Shown: one piece after another, positions 1 through 13,057 of the stretch
Numbering within the stretch: the stretch's first letter is position 1
Layout of the letters: each line of letters opens with the position of its first letter
Assembly (NCBI GenBank): GCA_965153455.1
Contig: OZ234502.1
Span: 1,963,267-2,027,266 of the forward strand
Reading direction: 5' to 3'
DNA length: 64,000 nt
Source of the DNA: Sphagnum compactum
Taxonomy: Eukaryota > Bryophyta > Sphagnopsida > Sphagnales
The notes under the pieces: generated by a model
Seen by the model: only the letters and a program-made list of their open reading frames with translations
What the model was told of the DNA's origin: nothing
The model's database searches: none
Position numbers and translations under genes: made by a program

Positions 1-89
1 AAACCATTGCCACTAGGCTTGCAAGTCAAAATGCAGAGAAGTGTTAGTCTTGGGATTTATCCAAAGTTGTTCAACAACAACAACAACAA

Positions 90-2450
90 GTGGTTGAGGA
101 AACATTTGTAGTTAATGAGCAAGTGATGGATGAACAAGAACAACGACTCGTAACAAAAGACATTTATGATTATATCAAAACAAAATTGTGGATCTACCTT
201 TGTCTTAAAAGTTGGAAGCTTGTTATGGGTAAAACACTATCTTGTGTTATTGTTTTCATGGATCTACCTAACCATATCTTTCATGCTAAGGTTTCCATTG
301 CTCAACAAGAAGTGATTGTTGAGGTGGCAAAAACACTAGATGAAAACAAACATGTGCAAAATAATGTTCAACTTGAAATTAAACATGTAATTTTGATTGC
401 TGCAATTAATGTTCATATTACATCTTCAACTAGGGGTGTTGCAAGAGCATTTGGCATCCATCATAAAAACATTATGGGAGCTCTTTCACGGATGATGCTT
501 GTGGATACATCACAAGAAATCTTGTATTATGTAACCATCTAATTTGTGACTACATGCGACTATTTGTCATTTGTAACTATGTTTTAAAAATTTTACAACT
601 AATAACCATCTGTTTAATTTTCTTACTGTTTTTGCAACTATGGTGCGATTACTAAATTGTACATCCTTCCATATTGATTAACTTCTTATGTATTTCATTC
701 AAAAATAGGCCCTTATGTTCATTTAGTTATAACTTGGTTACTATTTTTATGGTGTGCTTATACATTTTATGTACATTAAAGTGTTTTGGACTACACTAAA
801 ATATATTTAACACACAGTCAAAGTACATGAAGCATATATTAAAACCTATTTAATATATTTAAATGTATTTAACCTATATTGAACGCATATTAAACACATA
901 TAAATAAACAATTTCATCTTGATTTTATACTATGGTTTGTTTACAAATATACCATATTTATTTTAATTTATAATTAAATTATAATGGCGAAGTCATATTA
1001 AGATGACATAATCTTAATATAAAACCAATATTCATTATTCATAAAATAATATTATAAAAAAATCATTAAATAATGTAAAATATGGAATAATAATTAATTA
1101 ATTAAAACTGATTATTTTTTATTTCTATGAGTTGATAAATATTGATCAATTAATAATAATAAATTGATTAGGATGAAAATCATGAAATATTAATTTAATT
1201 AATTAAAATTAATTAAATAAGTTAAACACAAATAGTTGAAAACTTGCAATGCCATAAGAAAAATGTCATTAAAACTTTCCATGCCAAGAAACTTTGATCT
1301 AAAAAAAAACAGTTTTAGTCATTCGCATATTGACATTGGTGATAGTTGAAAGAAGCTAAAGAAGGTTGAAGTCCCCATTCTTAAAAGAAACTTTAAAGTT
1401 TTTTTAAAAGACAATTGAGATGACACTAACAAGGATGCAAAGCCAATTTGGTGGCATGTTTGGAATTACTGGATAACTAAGAAGAAAGGCAAGTTACTTG
1501 CCTACACCTTTGAGAGAGTGGGAGGTTTGAAGAAATAATTCTTTTATTTGGTTTTGATTTTTTCTGTATAGGATCAACCACATTCTAACAAGATCAACAC
1601 ACAAAGGTTATAGTATCATTTTGTGGAACTGGGAGTACAATTACTACAAGGAAGTTGCCATTCCATTTGAAAATATGATGAAGAGAAAGCAAAAGTTTAT
1701 TGGCGGCATCTTTGTAAGCAAGTGTTGTTGCAAGGACATCATGAGAGAAATTACCATTTCAAAGTTCGAGGACATCAACCTTAATGTTTGTAGGCATGTT
1801 GTTAATTAATTGAAAACTTGTTGAAAGGATGAATGGGCGTAGTGAATTGAGTTGAAGCAATTTAAAGCCAAGGATTGGTTCACAATCCACCAGTCCTTAG
1901 TAAAATATATGTTCTGCAATTTCAAGTATGCCACACAAATCAATAGTGTTTGGGGAATAGAAATATTATTGAATAGAAAGATGATTGCCTAAATCTTTAG
2001 TTTATCACATGAAAGGGTCATTATAATGGCCAAGGAAAGGTCCAATCTTGAATTGTTGAAGTATTTTGAAGGAGAGGAAGGGGAACATTATGTTCTTAGT
2101 TTTGTTTACCTAATCATGAAAGTGTGCACATCACATGTCATTTTTTGTTTTGAAACATTCGTTAAGTACCACATTCTACATGATTACAACAACATTAGTT
2201 ATAGGTGTTGATTTAATGATGCCAATGAACAAACCTATTTGATCAAATTTAAAAAGAAAATATACATTGATTTGTAGCCAACATGCAATAAGACATTAAA
2301 ATTATATTGAGATGATTGTATAAAGTTATTTACAAAGGTAGGAAAACTAAGGAATACAACCCGAGTTTCCCTAAAATTGAAGATGACATCCCAAATGCAT
2401 GATCAGACAATGCCAAAAGAATATGATAGAGGAGGAAATTCAATTTTTTT
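90..2450 (+). mobile_element. Decayed transposon-like coding region
   Basis: Several same-strand coding fragments lie in a row, interrupted by stops and frame changes. The first (90-542, 150 codons) is the longest; near residues 112-135 it has a helix-turn-helix-like stretch (TRGVARAFGIHHKNIMGAL). Further protein-like pieces follow around 1330-1530, 1610-1809, 1840-2000 and 2010-2215, where the translation still reads like a globular protein (residues such as WWHVWNYW and HERVIIMAKERSN). I see no intact catalytic motif and no terminal repeats, so the family is unknown. It could also be a decayed host gene. The left edge may lie outside the window. Confidence 0.3.
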
Positions 2451-2499
2451 TTTCAATTTAGGATGACTTGAATTCCTCCTATCTCCTCTATTTTGTTGT

Positions 2500-2690
2500 T
2501 GCCTATGTGTTTACCTAGGGATTTGTTTATGTTGGGGGACATCTAAAGGTTATTTAGGCAGTTACATAGGACCTATCTAAGAATTATTTAGGGAAACATC
2601 TAAGGGTTTATCTAGGTTATGTGATACCCAAAGATTACTTAGGGGGTTATTTAAAAGGCCTACCTAAGGAATGCAAGGATATACCTAAAT
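2500..2690. repeat. Short-motif CCTA/TAGG degenerate array (first block)
   Basis: The stretch is built of loosely repeated words such as ACCTAAG, ATCTAGG, TTTAGGG and TTACATAGG every 10-20 bases. It has no fixed period and no open frame. The same word set recurs at 3520-4290 and, more strongly, at 55740-56440. Confidence 0.5.
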
Positions 2691-2699
2691 ACTTACTTC

Positions 2700-3500
2700 G
2701 ACTATGGGGTGTAATCACAATCCAACAAGCCAAAAATGGTGTTGGACTGCAAAGAAAAATAATCAAAATTCGATAAATATTTACATTTTTCCATTCAAAG
2801 CCATGACAATCATGGCAAGTTACTGTTTTTTCATTCATATGAAGGTTAAGGAATTTAAACCAAAAATTCATTTGATATAATTTTAAGTTTTAAGTTTTTA
2901 TTTAAGACTTTTAAAAGTGAACAAAAATGCATCGGACATCAGTCAATTTTGCAAAGGACTATCAAAAGAACTCATGTAATAGATCGCATTTGATGGGAAA
3001 AAAATTAAGAGGATAAAAATTTATTAACAACATTAAAAGACACTCATACCGTAAGATATGTGGAATTGTAAAACTTTAAAAATTTAAAGAACTTTCCAAC
3101 ATTATTATAAAATTTTAGAATCTCAAAAGTCCTTTGCCATAGATAAATGGGGTAAAATGTACATGATGTGTTAAGAAAAGTTGTAGTTTATCATACAAAA
3201 AAACATAAAAATGCAAAAAAAAATAAAATTGGTTATGAATTGAAATTGTTATCATTTTTAAAGACAAAACATTGAATTTACAAAGAATCGAGACATTTTC
3301 AAAAATTCATATTTATTCAAAAATGATGAAGAGAAAACCATGCCATGTACTTGGACAACTATAAATATTTATTATAATAAGTTGCAAAAAAGTTGTTCCA
3401 AAATTCATTTGTATGAAATTATCTTTTTTGACAAAAAGGACATGCAGTCCTTTTTTCAGTAATCTCGTTGGTTCATTGTATCCCATTCGCACCCTATGGG
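2700..3500. other. AT-rich intergenic DNA, no feature seen
   Basis: AT-rich sequence with homopolymer A runs. Open frames are short and unconvincing on both strands. I find no recognisable element between the two CCTA/TAGG blocks. Confidence 0.4.
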
Positions 3501-3519
3501 ATACTTGAAAACTGTTTAA

Positions 3520-4290
3520 GAAGTTACATATAGCTTACTAAGGGGGCCATCTAGGGGTATCAAAAACTTACATAGGGATTTACCTAAAGAGCTATCTAAG
3601 GATTACCTAAGGAGACACCTACTGACCTACCTAGGTTATGGGATATTTAAAGCTACTTAAGAAATTACATAAAATTCATATGTAATTTTAAAATATCCTT
3701 GTAGTTAACTTTTAAATAATTCTCTATATAGCTTTATAAATAGTCTTTTAGGTATCTCTTAATTAAAAATGTCCTTAGTTAGTTTCTTAAATAGCCTCTT
3801 AGATAGTCCCTAAATAATCCCAAAAATAATCCCCTGAATATCCCCTAACCAATAGGTCGTTAGGTAATTCTTAAATATCCTATAGGCAATCCCCCTAGCC
3901 AGCCCCTAAATAACTCACAATCATAAATAATCCTTAAATATTTTTTATTATAAAATTTCTTTATAATTCTTTAGGCAAACTTATATAATTTTTAAATAAT
4001 CCTTAAATAGCGCTTAAAATGATCTTTCGTAACTCCATGTAAGGTTTTAATAATCCCTCTCGTAAATAAGTAAGTAGGTAAATAATTCACAAGTAAATAG
4101 ATAAGTAAGTAAGTAAACAACCCATGGGTAAGTAGGTAGCCCATGGGTAAGTAAGGAAATGGGCTATGGGTAAATAAATAAATAGTTAACCCATGTGTGG
4201 GTAGGTAGGTGACCCATTCGTAGGAAGGTTGGTACTTGTAACCTAGTTAATCCCTACTCTGTACCCTAATCTATGTGATCATAATGTGAT
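3520..4290. repeat. Short-motif CCTA/TAGG degenerate array (second block)
   Basis: The first part (to about 3660) carries ACCTAAGG/TAGGTTATGGG words. The middle (3700-4030) carries the complementary kind (CCTTAGTTAG, CCCTAAATAAT, CCTAGCCAG). The right part (4060-4220) is a GTAAGTAGGTAA / CCCATGGGTAA array. Together they look like a decayed satellite that changes orientation internally. No coding frame runs through it. Confidence 0.5.
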
Positions 4291-4299
4291 AAAAAATTT

Positions 4300-5200
4300 C
4301 GAGGAGTTTATTAGTAGTTTTGAAGATTAATCCTCACTTTGTTGGACTTTATGAGTAGCTTAAAGAGAAGAGGGTAAGTGGTGAAGTTAGTATCCAATTA
4401 AGAGCTCAAAATAAAAAATTACTTTTCGGATAAGTTTTATGAATGGAGAGAAACCGCACTCACATCAAACCCGGAAGTTAACACCAAAAGTTGTGTCCTC
4501 AACTTGGGATAATTAGGTTTACAAACCTGGTGAAAAGCAACAAATATAAATGATTGTGGAGTGACCTTTTCACATGAATTTATTTCAAAATTTCAACATT
4601 TTTTCCCATAGTTTTTGAAATCGTGGTCAGCGGATTGAAAATACCTTACACTTAAAAAGTCCGAATAACCCCTCCCCTAGTCGATGGGAAATTATACAGT
4701 TTAGAACATTGCTGCAAAATACGTGACCAGGGTGAACTGGCACATACACTGGTCCCTTTACCTTCTTAAGTAAAGACTTTTTAGAGCTAATAATTAGTGG
4801 AGGAAATGTTAAAATTTGGAGTCAGAAACTCTGTTTTAGTCTAAACAATGGGATATCTATACCTTACGCTAAGGTCAGTTTCATCATTAAATAATCCTCA
4901 AAACAAAAATACTGAAACGATTTTTTGGGAAAATATGAAGTTGAACATGTTGAAAATAATCATTAATTATGATAGGTTATACTCTAAATTATTTCATTAG
5001 TACTCATATGACACTATCATAGTAGATCATGATAAAATTTTAAAAACGAAATAATTTTTTGAAAGAAAATAATTATTAATTTTTTCAATGTGGAAACTGA
5101 CAAAGAATGAGTGTGAAAAAACGCGGCCCAGAACTTCCCTGCCCCCACTTGATTTGGTTTTTGTATTAGTTCCAATACGTCTTGGAGCTTGTGAAGCACC
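4300..5200. other. Intergenic DNA, no feature seen
   Basis: Mostly AT-rich sequence without convincing open frames or repeats. GC content rises sharply from about 5110 rightward, toward the leader of the LRR gene. Confidence 0.35.
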
Positions 5201-5204
5201 TTCT

Positions 5205-6691
5205 TTCATGCTTTCGACTAGGTATGTGTGGCTTTCCTGCCGACGATGAAGCTCGGCGTTTGGTTTTTTCTCCTCGTATGTGAATCATCGATCTTGGCGC
5301 GCCACAAAGATATCTATTTTCGTGCATACCGCGTGGCTTATTTGACTTTCAGGAGCAATCTGTAGCGACACGCTGCTTTTCCCGTACCGAAAAGTTGCCC
5401 GATGCGTTGAATTTTGTCTTTGGTACTTACTTGCATATCCAATACACAACAGTTCGGTGTTTGTATTGTGTCTTGGATTAGTTAACTATGTCCTCAACGC
5501 TCGTCTGACACAGTGTGTATCCCGAGTTGATCAAGGAAGCTGTCTTGGATTGTGCAAATTCCCGTTCATCTTTCCTTTTTGGACCTTCGGTGAGCGTTTC
5601 TCTACAAATACGAGAGCATCAATTTGTGTAAATTTTGATCCTGGATTTCAAAATGAGATTGAAGAGATTGGTAGGCTAATAATATATTAGTGGACCTGTA
5701 TGCTTCATAGGACCAAGGGATCGTGGCACACTCGTGGCAAAGCAGCTCGATCAAGTTTGATTATCAGGGCTTCATGATGGTTTGAGCCTTGGACATGTGA
5801 TGCTGCTTCACTTGAATATTGCGCAGGCGAGACATTGGAACTTTTTCGGGACTCTTGTCCGTTCACTGCAAGGTTCATGGTTTTTGCAAACCTGTTGAAG
5901 TTCTTTGCGGTTCTCCATATTCGCATATCCTGTTGTACTATGTACAGAAGAAGACTGAAGGTTTCGATGTTTGCATGTTTTCTGAGCCAAAGTGGGTTCT
6001 GATCCTGATCTCAGAACGTTTGCGAATGTTCGGATTGCAGAAAAACCGGCGGGGAAAGTCTACTCTCAACTCAGATTGTGCCCATTTGGTGGTCGAGGAT
6101 CATAAAGGTTGGTTGGGCGCTGTGACTCTGTCTGCTAAACTAGTAGCACGATTGATTACTCTAGAACACAAGTTTTACTGAAGTATTAAGAATTTGCTGC
6201 CTGTCGAACATCTTGAATGTGGCCAAAACGATTCGCCCTCATAGTCACATACAACAAAAGTTCAAGAACATTTGATGTTTCTAGCTAACTGAAATCATGG
6301 CGGGTGCATGAAGAGGGTGAATCTCATATAGTTTTGTGAGCGTCTTTGACTCAGAGGGATCGATTTCAAGTGGTGTTGACAAAAAGTAAGCAGCTGCAAT
6401 CGGCACAAAATTTGACCGTGAGGGATTGCAATCGAATGTTTCTGGAAGATTGATGTGCTTACATCGGAGGACTACTGACTAGGCACATCAAAAGGACAAG
6501 AGTCTTGCTGGTAGAACTACCATCTCTCGCTCAATTGCATTAGTAACCTGTAGATCTTCATAGGTGTGACAGTGGTGCTTTTTCAGAAATGGTCGGTTCC
6601 TGCAGGTTTGCATAGACTGGCTGTGATAAAAGACTCAGAATCTTATGATTGCAGGCCAGCATTTCGACTGGTTCGCAGCTAAACTGGGAAA
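5205..6691 (+). promoter_or_regulatory. Probable promoter and long, possibly intron-containing 5' leader of the LRR gene
   Basis: About 1.5 kb of clearly GC-richer sequence precedes the LRR gene's start codon, but no open frame in it looks like protein. It holds plausible leader splice signals: a donor-like AG|GTATGT near 5218, and acceptor-like pyrimidine-rich CAGs near 6606 and 6654. An in-frame TAA at 6680-6682 sits directly upstream of the ATG at 6692, so coding cannot extend into this region in that frame. A long spliced leader is my inference; transcript data would settle it. Confidence 0.35.
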
Positions 6692-9600
6692 ATGGACCCC
6701 AAGCTTTCGGGGGAGACATTTCATGGCCAAGTTTCAAAGCAAGACAAGAGCCTGAAGTCTGTAGCTGGGGATGCAGCTATAAAACAAACCTTCCCATGGT
6801 CACTAAAGGCGAGTAGCAAGAAAATGTCTCCTCGGCGCCCTATGAGACTCTTTGAGAGAATCAAGGGATTCAGGCCATGGCAACATGATCCATCAGGTCA
6901 ACTACACAAGGCATACTTGACCAATTCACCAAAAGGTCCATTTGTTGAACAAGGCAAGAGAAACCTGACCAAGTTACAAAGTGATCCATCAATTGAAGGA
7001 CAGAACATAAACTTGCCTAAGTTACAAATGAAATGGGAGATTGACATCCTTTATTCTGAGGGTTGGGATCAACCTAGGGTTGTAAAACGTAAACTTGATA
7101 CTAGTGAGCTTACCTCCATCCTACATGAACCTTCTTCTCATATATGGGGTTTATGGTGTGCAAGTTACATCTCCTATGTGGAAGAGCATGCAAGTGAAGC
7201 AACAGGAATTGTCAACACATTTGAATCAGCAATTCCTACAGAGTACCACACAAAAGATGACTCTGATCTGGAAGAGTGCAAAACACAGAATGGATTTGAT
7301 GCTGTACTAGCTGCCATTGGTAGATGCCAAACCCTGAACGATCTGAGTATAGTTGGAGAGTTGAATCTTCAAGAACTCCTACAGCTTTGCAAAAGTTTGA
7401 TCACTAGCCATGTGGTGACTCTAGAGTTGACCCAGCCACAACTTGGTGATGAAGGAGCAGCAATCTTATGCAAAATGTTGACAAGAAATCACTCTATTAA
7501 ACGTTTGGGATTCCATGAAATTTCTGTGATAGCCTCTACAAGTGCTTCCTTTGGCTCCATGTTGTCAAAGAATTCAACCCTCGAATCTCTGGATCTAGGA
7601 TTATATTGTGAAATGAGCCCAAGTGAAGCCGAGGCACTCCTTCGGCCCCTTACTGGGATTGAGGGACAGCCACCCCTTAATACATCTCTGAAGCACCTTA
7701 AGATGCAAGGATATGGACATAATGGGGCAAAAGCTGTGGGAGCTATGCTAGCCACGAACATCACTCTTACTCATTTAGTACTATTTCCCATATTCAATGC
7801 AGGGCCATCTGATGTGTGTATCATTCTTCAGTCATTGAAGACAAACAAAACTTTGCAAGTGCTTGAGATATATTGGGGGATTTATTACCCAAAGGTAGAG
7901 AACACAAGATTTGAGGTCAAGGAGCGTTACCAAGAATGGGGTCATTGGGGTCATCAAGATCTTGAGGAGGTTTTTGTTGCGACAATGGACCTTCTACAAG
8001 AAAATCTTTGGTTGGAAGATGTCAACCTTTTTCGTCTTAACAATGTGCATAAAATGGCTATAAAAGCACAATTGAACACAAATGCCTCCATAAGGTCAAG
8101 AATAACATCACAACATAATGTGAGTGAGGAGGAGGTTTCGCACAAGTTGTTGGAGATCCAAATGTGTGATGACCTTGAAGTTGGTGTTGACAAATTGAAG
8201 GTAAGCATGAACAAAATAAAGTCCATGTAGGAAATTTATCTTTTGTAATTGAAATTGCATCCAAACCATATAATATTGTTAAAGGGAGCATAGATTTCAG
8301 TTCAAGGTCTTCAAAGTGAACACACCATGCCATTGTTGTTATATTATGATATGATATGACCAAAAGAAAAAATGTTAATGAGAATCTTAAAATGAACATT
8401 GTTAAAATTAATACATGATATGGAATGGACAAGTAGTAGCATAATTACCATGTGAAATTAGCTTATGGATAATTGCTTAGATAGGTTAATAATGGCCCTT
8501 CTAATGTGATATTGCCCAAGTGTTATCACCTAAAAAGATTTTAAAATTATAGAAATTATTGGTCAACTTTGTAGTGATGTATGTATGTAAAGTAACAGTG
8601 GGTTGGAGATGGGCTCGCAGGAGTGTACAACATCAACTATGGGAAGTTCTTCAATTCATGTCCATCAGAAAGACCATGAAATCATGCCTCATGTTTTGAG
8701 CAATCAAACTAATGTGGCATCAACAAGTGGACTTTTGAGGTCAAGCGTTGATGCAATGGTGACATCATTTCATCAAACATTAAACTTCATCACCAAATAC
8801 TTGAAGATATCTTGTTTGGACAAAGTTTACAAGCAAGTTAATGGTGGCATTCATGAAGATGTCCATGCAAAGCAATTGCTTGAAAGTCATGGTCAACACA
8901 ACCCTAGAGGGATCATTGTTACTTCTAGAATTCAAGCTCATGAACAACGAGTACAATTCTTATTTGAAAACACACATGCCATGACTAGAGTTGTGGGGGT
9001 AGGATTGGATTATGCACAAGTTTATTGGACTCAAAACAATGAAATCCTTGTGGAAGCAATTGAAGAAAATGAGTGGGGTCAACTTTGGCAAGAAGCTTTA
9101 ACTATTGGAAGTTCATTTCATGAGCCAATTCTCATGTACATGCCAAGTGATGTGAATGATGTTGAATCACCTAGTGGCCAAACAATTGAAGAGATTTGTT
9201 GGGATGACGTATTTGGTACAATATCATCATGTGGGGAAGTTCTTTTACTTGAGTTGGTTACTACATTTTTCATGACAAGGAAGGTTATTGACGATTATGA
9301 AATTCCAATGACAATACATGATTCAAGTTCCACAGGACCAAATGCTGTAGACAATATTGGGTGGGAAGGCAAATTTGATTGTGATTCCATTCAAAAATTG
9401 ACTATTGGTGGAACCCAACATCCAAACAACCTATTGGGGTTGTTATGGAATATTTTGTCCAGTGGTGGGACACATGTTGGAGGTGCTTTTGATTGCATTG
9501 TGGGACATGAAGATGATGGCCAAGGTGCATTATCCCAAAATGGAGGGATTGATGGTGGTGGTGACAACAACACACATGGTGATGGAGGGGCTAATGCTGG

Positions 9601-11626
9601 CAGTGGAAGGATTGATACTTGTGACAATAATTTCCAAGGTGGTGGAAGGGTTGTCAACGTTGGTCATGACAACAACACACATGAAGGTGGAAGAAGGGTT
9701 AATGCTAGTGGCATAGGGGTTGATGTTGGTGGTGACAATGTGACACATGGTGGTGGAGTTAATGGTGGTAGGGACAACAATGCACAAGGTGGTGGAAAGG
9801 TTGATGTTGGTGGTGACAATGTGACGCATGGTGGTGGAGTTAATGGTGGTGGGGACAACAATGCACAAGGTGGTGGAAAGGTTGATGTTGGTGGTGACAA
9901 TGTGACGCATGGTGGTGGAGTTAATGGTGGTGGGGACAACAATGCACAAGGTGGTGGAAAGGTTGATGTTGGTGGTGACAATGTGACGCATGGTGGTGGA
10001 TTTTATAGTGGTGAGGACAACAATACACAAGGTGATGGAAAGGTTGATGTTGGTGGTGACAATGTGACACATGGTGGTGGAGTTAATGGTGGTGGTGACA
10101 ATGATGCACAAGGTGGTGGAAAGGTTAATGTTGGTGATGACAATGTGACACATGGTGGTGGAGTTAATGGTGGTGGTGACAACAATGCACAAGATGATGG
10201 AAAGGTTGATGTTGGTGATGACAATGTGACACTTGGTGGTGGAGTTAATGGTGGTGGTGACAACAATGCACAAGGTGGTGGAAAGGTTGATGTTGGTGGT
10301 GTAGGAGCTAATGGTGGTGGTGACAATGATGCACAAGGTGGGGGAAATGTTGATGCTAGTGGAGACAACAACACACATGGTAATGGAAGGGCTAATGGTG
10401 GTGGAGGAGTTGATGGTGGTAGTCACAATAATGCACATGGTGATGGAGAGGTTAATGGTTTTGGTGATAATGATGCAAATGGTGATAAAGGGGCTTTTGG
10501 TGGAGGGGATGATGGCAATGAAAATAATGGTTACAATGGCAAGAGTGGCAATGGGGGAGGTAGTGGTGGTGGAGGTGAAGGAAGGGGCAATGAGAACAAT
10601 GGTCATCTTATGCAAGAATCCCAAAAGAAAATTGTGAAAGTCCAACCAGGTTCAAAAGGTTATTGGTGTTACAATGGAAAGACAAAAGCTCGAATTGCTG
10701 ACCCAAAAGGCTTAAAAGATGCTCACATCACACCAAATATTTCTTTTGGATTCTTGATTGACGTTGATGGAATCAAAACATTGCAAATAGAAATATCTGT
10801 GAATTTTGACATGAAGCATGCAGAACCAAATGAAGTTGAAACAAAACGTTTTGGTTGGTTTCAAAGACGGCTCAAAGTATCATTGGAGTGTTCTGAAGGT
10901 GATGCTGCAAAACTTCAAGATGATGACGTGCTTGATGTAGAATCACAAAAAAGAACTTTGAAGGCCAATGTGCAAAGAAATTCAGGGACCACTGAATTTG
11001 GGGTGAATGGAAACATGAAAGGTGGTCTTCCCTTTATACAAGGTGGAGGTGGTGTAAATGTTTCAAGAACTACGGGGATAAACTCATCATTGAGTGAAGA
11101 AGTAATCGAAACTTTGAACAAACAAATTGATGGTGGATTTACATCAAGGAGACTTTGTTCACAAGGTAAAAAAGATTGCCTATTTTATGAGTTTAACTAT
11201 TTAAAATATCCTAAAACCATTGATGATGTTGATAATGAAGACAAACGAGAAAGCTACATAAACACAGGTTTGTGTTCTTCAGTAAAACCAAAGGTTATGG
11301 GCACATGGGATTCATTAGATGAAAGCAAAGTTTCATACGTGTATACGTTTGAAGCACAACGAACTGTTTGTGAATTAAAAAGAACATGGCTTCATATATT
11401 AAAAAGCAAATCAGTACGTAATGAAGTTGAGCAAATATACAAGGTGGAAATCCATGTGAATCACCATATGACACATATTTGCAGATTTAAACCAAGAAGG
11501 GCACTCAAAGAGGGTGAAAGGGATACATTAGGTGAATTATTGGAAGTAGGTTTAATTGACTCACCTCCTCTGTCTTCACCCTCTCTCCCTGCTTTATTAA
11601 GTGTGTCTCACCACTCCTCTAGCTAG
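6692..11626 (+). CDS. Large LRR protein with glycine/asparagine-rich 81-bp repeat domain (two exons, ~1504 aa)
   Basis: Exon 1 is 6692-8200 (503 codons) and exon 2 is 8621-11626 (1001 codons plus stop). The junction has a consensus donor (AAG|GTAAGC) and acceptor (CTCGCAG|GAG), both phase 0. The start is the first ATG after an in-frame TAA at 6680. Residues about 210-400 are ribonuclease-inhibitor-type LRRs (LTRNHSIKRLGF, LSKNSTLESLDLG, LATNITLTHLVL, LKTNKTLQVLEIYWG), a type used for protein-protein contacts in NLR-like proteins. Residues 504-800 form an unrecognised globular region. Residues about 808-1167 are almost entirely Gly, Asn, Asp, Val and His repeats. Residues 1168-1504 form another unrecognised globular domain with several Trp and Cys. 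I see no NB-ARC P-loop, kinase, signal peptide or membrane segment. Exon 2 may end earlier at a donor-like GAA|GTAGGT near 11551, in which case the last ~25 residues would be intron. Function unknown; recognition or scaffolding is inferred from the LRRs only. Confidence 0.72.
9722..10310 (+). repeat. 81-bp coding tandem repeat (about 7 copies) in the LRR gene
   Basis: The segment GGTGACAATGTGAC recurs at 9731, 9812, 9893, 9974 and 10055, exactly 81 bp apart, with more diverged units continuing to about 10300. Each unit encodes 27 residues of the form GGGVNGGGDNNAQGGGKVDV followed by GGDNVTH. The period is a multiple of three, so changes in copy number keep the frame. Shorter, less regular GGDNN-type units flank it (9541-9720 and 10300-10600). 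Units 2-4 are nearly identical, which points to recent expansion or conversion. Confidence 0.9.
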
Positions 11627-13057
11627 TTAACCTTCCAAACATTGTGCAACAAAATGATTTTCCTCAAAATAATGTACTTCACCTATTATATTCTAATGCA
11701 TGTGTTACAATAGAAATAATGGAAATGTTTCGAAGTACATTTTAAAGATTGTTGGACCAATATAAAAACATTGGAATTGTTTCAGTTATTGTTATAGGAG
11801 TAAGTGATTTCGCAAAAATTAATTATAACATTTGAGGCATATTGTCCCAATTCATTCTATAGTTAGCACATAATATTGTTGAATATTTTGCAGTCGTTAT
11901 AAAGATTAACAAAGTGTTTGATTATATTTAAAACATATATTCCAATAGTTTGGATTTAAGTGGATGGGTGGGGGTCATCTTTGTGCCTTTTCAACATAGA
12001 GGACATTTAGTTATTTGGGGAAGGTTTAAGAGGGGTCAAGTGTGTGTGATGAAATTTTTCTACACATGCAATTGGTTCAAACTGTTCTTATCTACTATGG
12101 AAAAAAAAATTGTATGTTCAAGAAAAATATCATGTGAAAACAACCTAGAAAAAGTTTGAAGGTAAAAGTGAAATGTAAAATTGCCCGGTTTTGAATGTAA
12201 AAGTACGAAGTCCTAGTGTAAAAGTTAAAGCTCAAAATAAGAGCTGAAACTAAGTCCTAACAAAAAAAACATCTAAAATTTAAGACTACAAGTCTAATTC
12301 AAATCTCGGCTTTAACTTGAATACAACAAACAACGAGGTTCCAAATTTGAAACCTAATATTTTGCTTTTTGAAGGGGTTTTGTATTTTGGTAAATTAGCC
12401 TTAAATCTTAGAAAGGGATCTCCCAATCTCATTGCCAACTTCAAATTTGGACTCTAGAGTGGTTGTCGAGGTATCTGATACATAGACAGGGATAATCTTG
12501 TGATCGTTACCAATCATTGAGGGTTGTTGTTGTACTACCATGTAGTTTTCATTATATGATTGTTCATGGAAAGTGTGATAATGGGTTTGCTTCAAGCAAC
12601 CTAACAGTTGTGGATATTATTTTCAAAAATCTATATATTCTATGTGACATTCACAACTTTTTGCACATGAAAGTGCATATCTATTGTATATTATCTGGAT
12701 CTATTACTGATACACTTGTGATATCAGATCCATTTATTGACACTACTACCTTCAGGAATTCTGTGCATATGCCATTTCCAAATTATCTTCTTGGTTGGAA
12801 TCAGGCTTTTGTTGTTGGGGTTTTGTTCACCACTGGTTTGAAGGTGGTGAAGGTTGAAAGGACTTTTGTACTGCCATAATGCATAAATTTCAGAAATCGT
12901 CCCATCTACAATTCCTCACCCATTCAATGCTCTGGAGATGACTACAGATATGTGCAACTTCCAAAATCTATTTACAATCATAGATACATCACATTACCAA
13001 AAGTCTTGCCAAATAAGAAATGCCAATGGAGAGATATTAATTGGACATGTCCAAACT
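11627..13057. other. Intergenic DNA between two tail-to-tail genes
   Basis: This holds the 3' side of the LRR gene and the 3' side of the minus-strand YaaW-like gene. Open frames at 11950-12159 and 12517-12879 lack recognisable features. No terminator-like structure is expected here, and I could not identify poly(A) signals with confidence. Confidence 0.35.

Noticed and set aside
8603-8620. Separate gene starting at 8603
   Set aside because: The frame begins with TTG, and the in-frame ATG at 8609 lies inside the intron defined by the consensus donor 8201 and acceptor 8620.
9530-10645. Long minus-strand frames opposite the glycine-rich repeat (up to 371 codons)
   Set aside because: They are open only because the repeated GGT/GAC codons read as stop-free Thr/Pro/Ile runs on the other strand. 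They have no domain and break at the repeat edges.
12517-12879. 120-codon plus-strand frame between the LRR and YaaW-like genes
   Set aside because: No recognisable motif, and splice-consistent neighbours are absent. It probably arose by chance.
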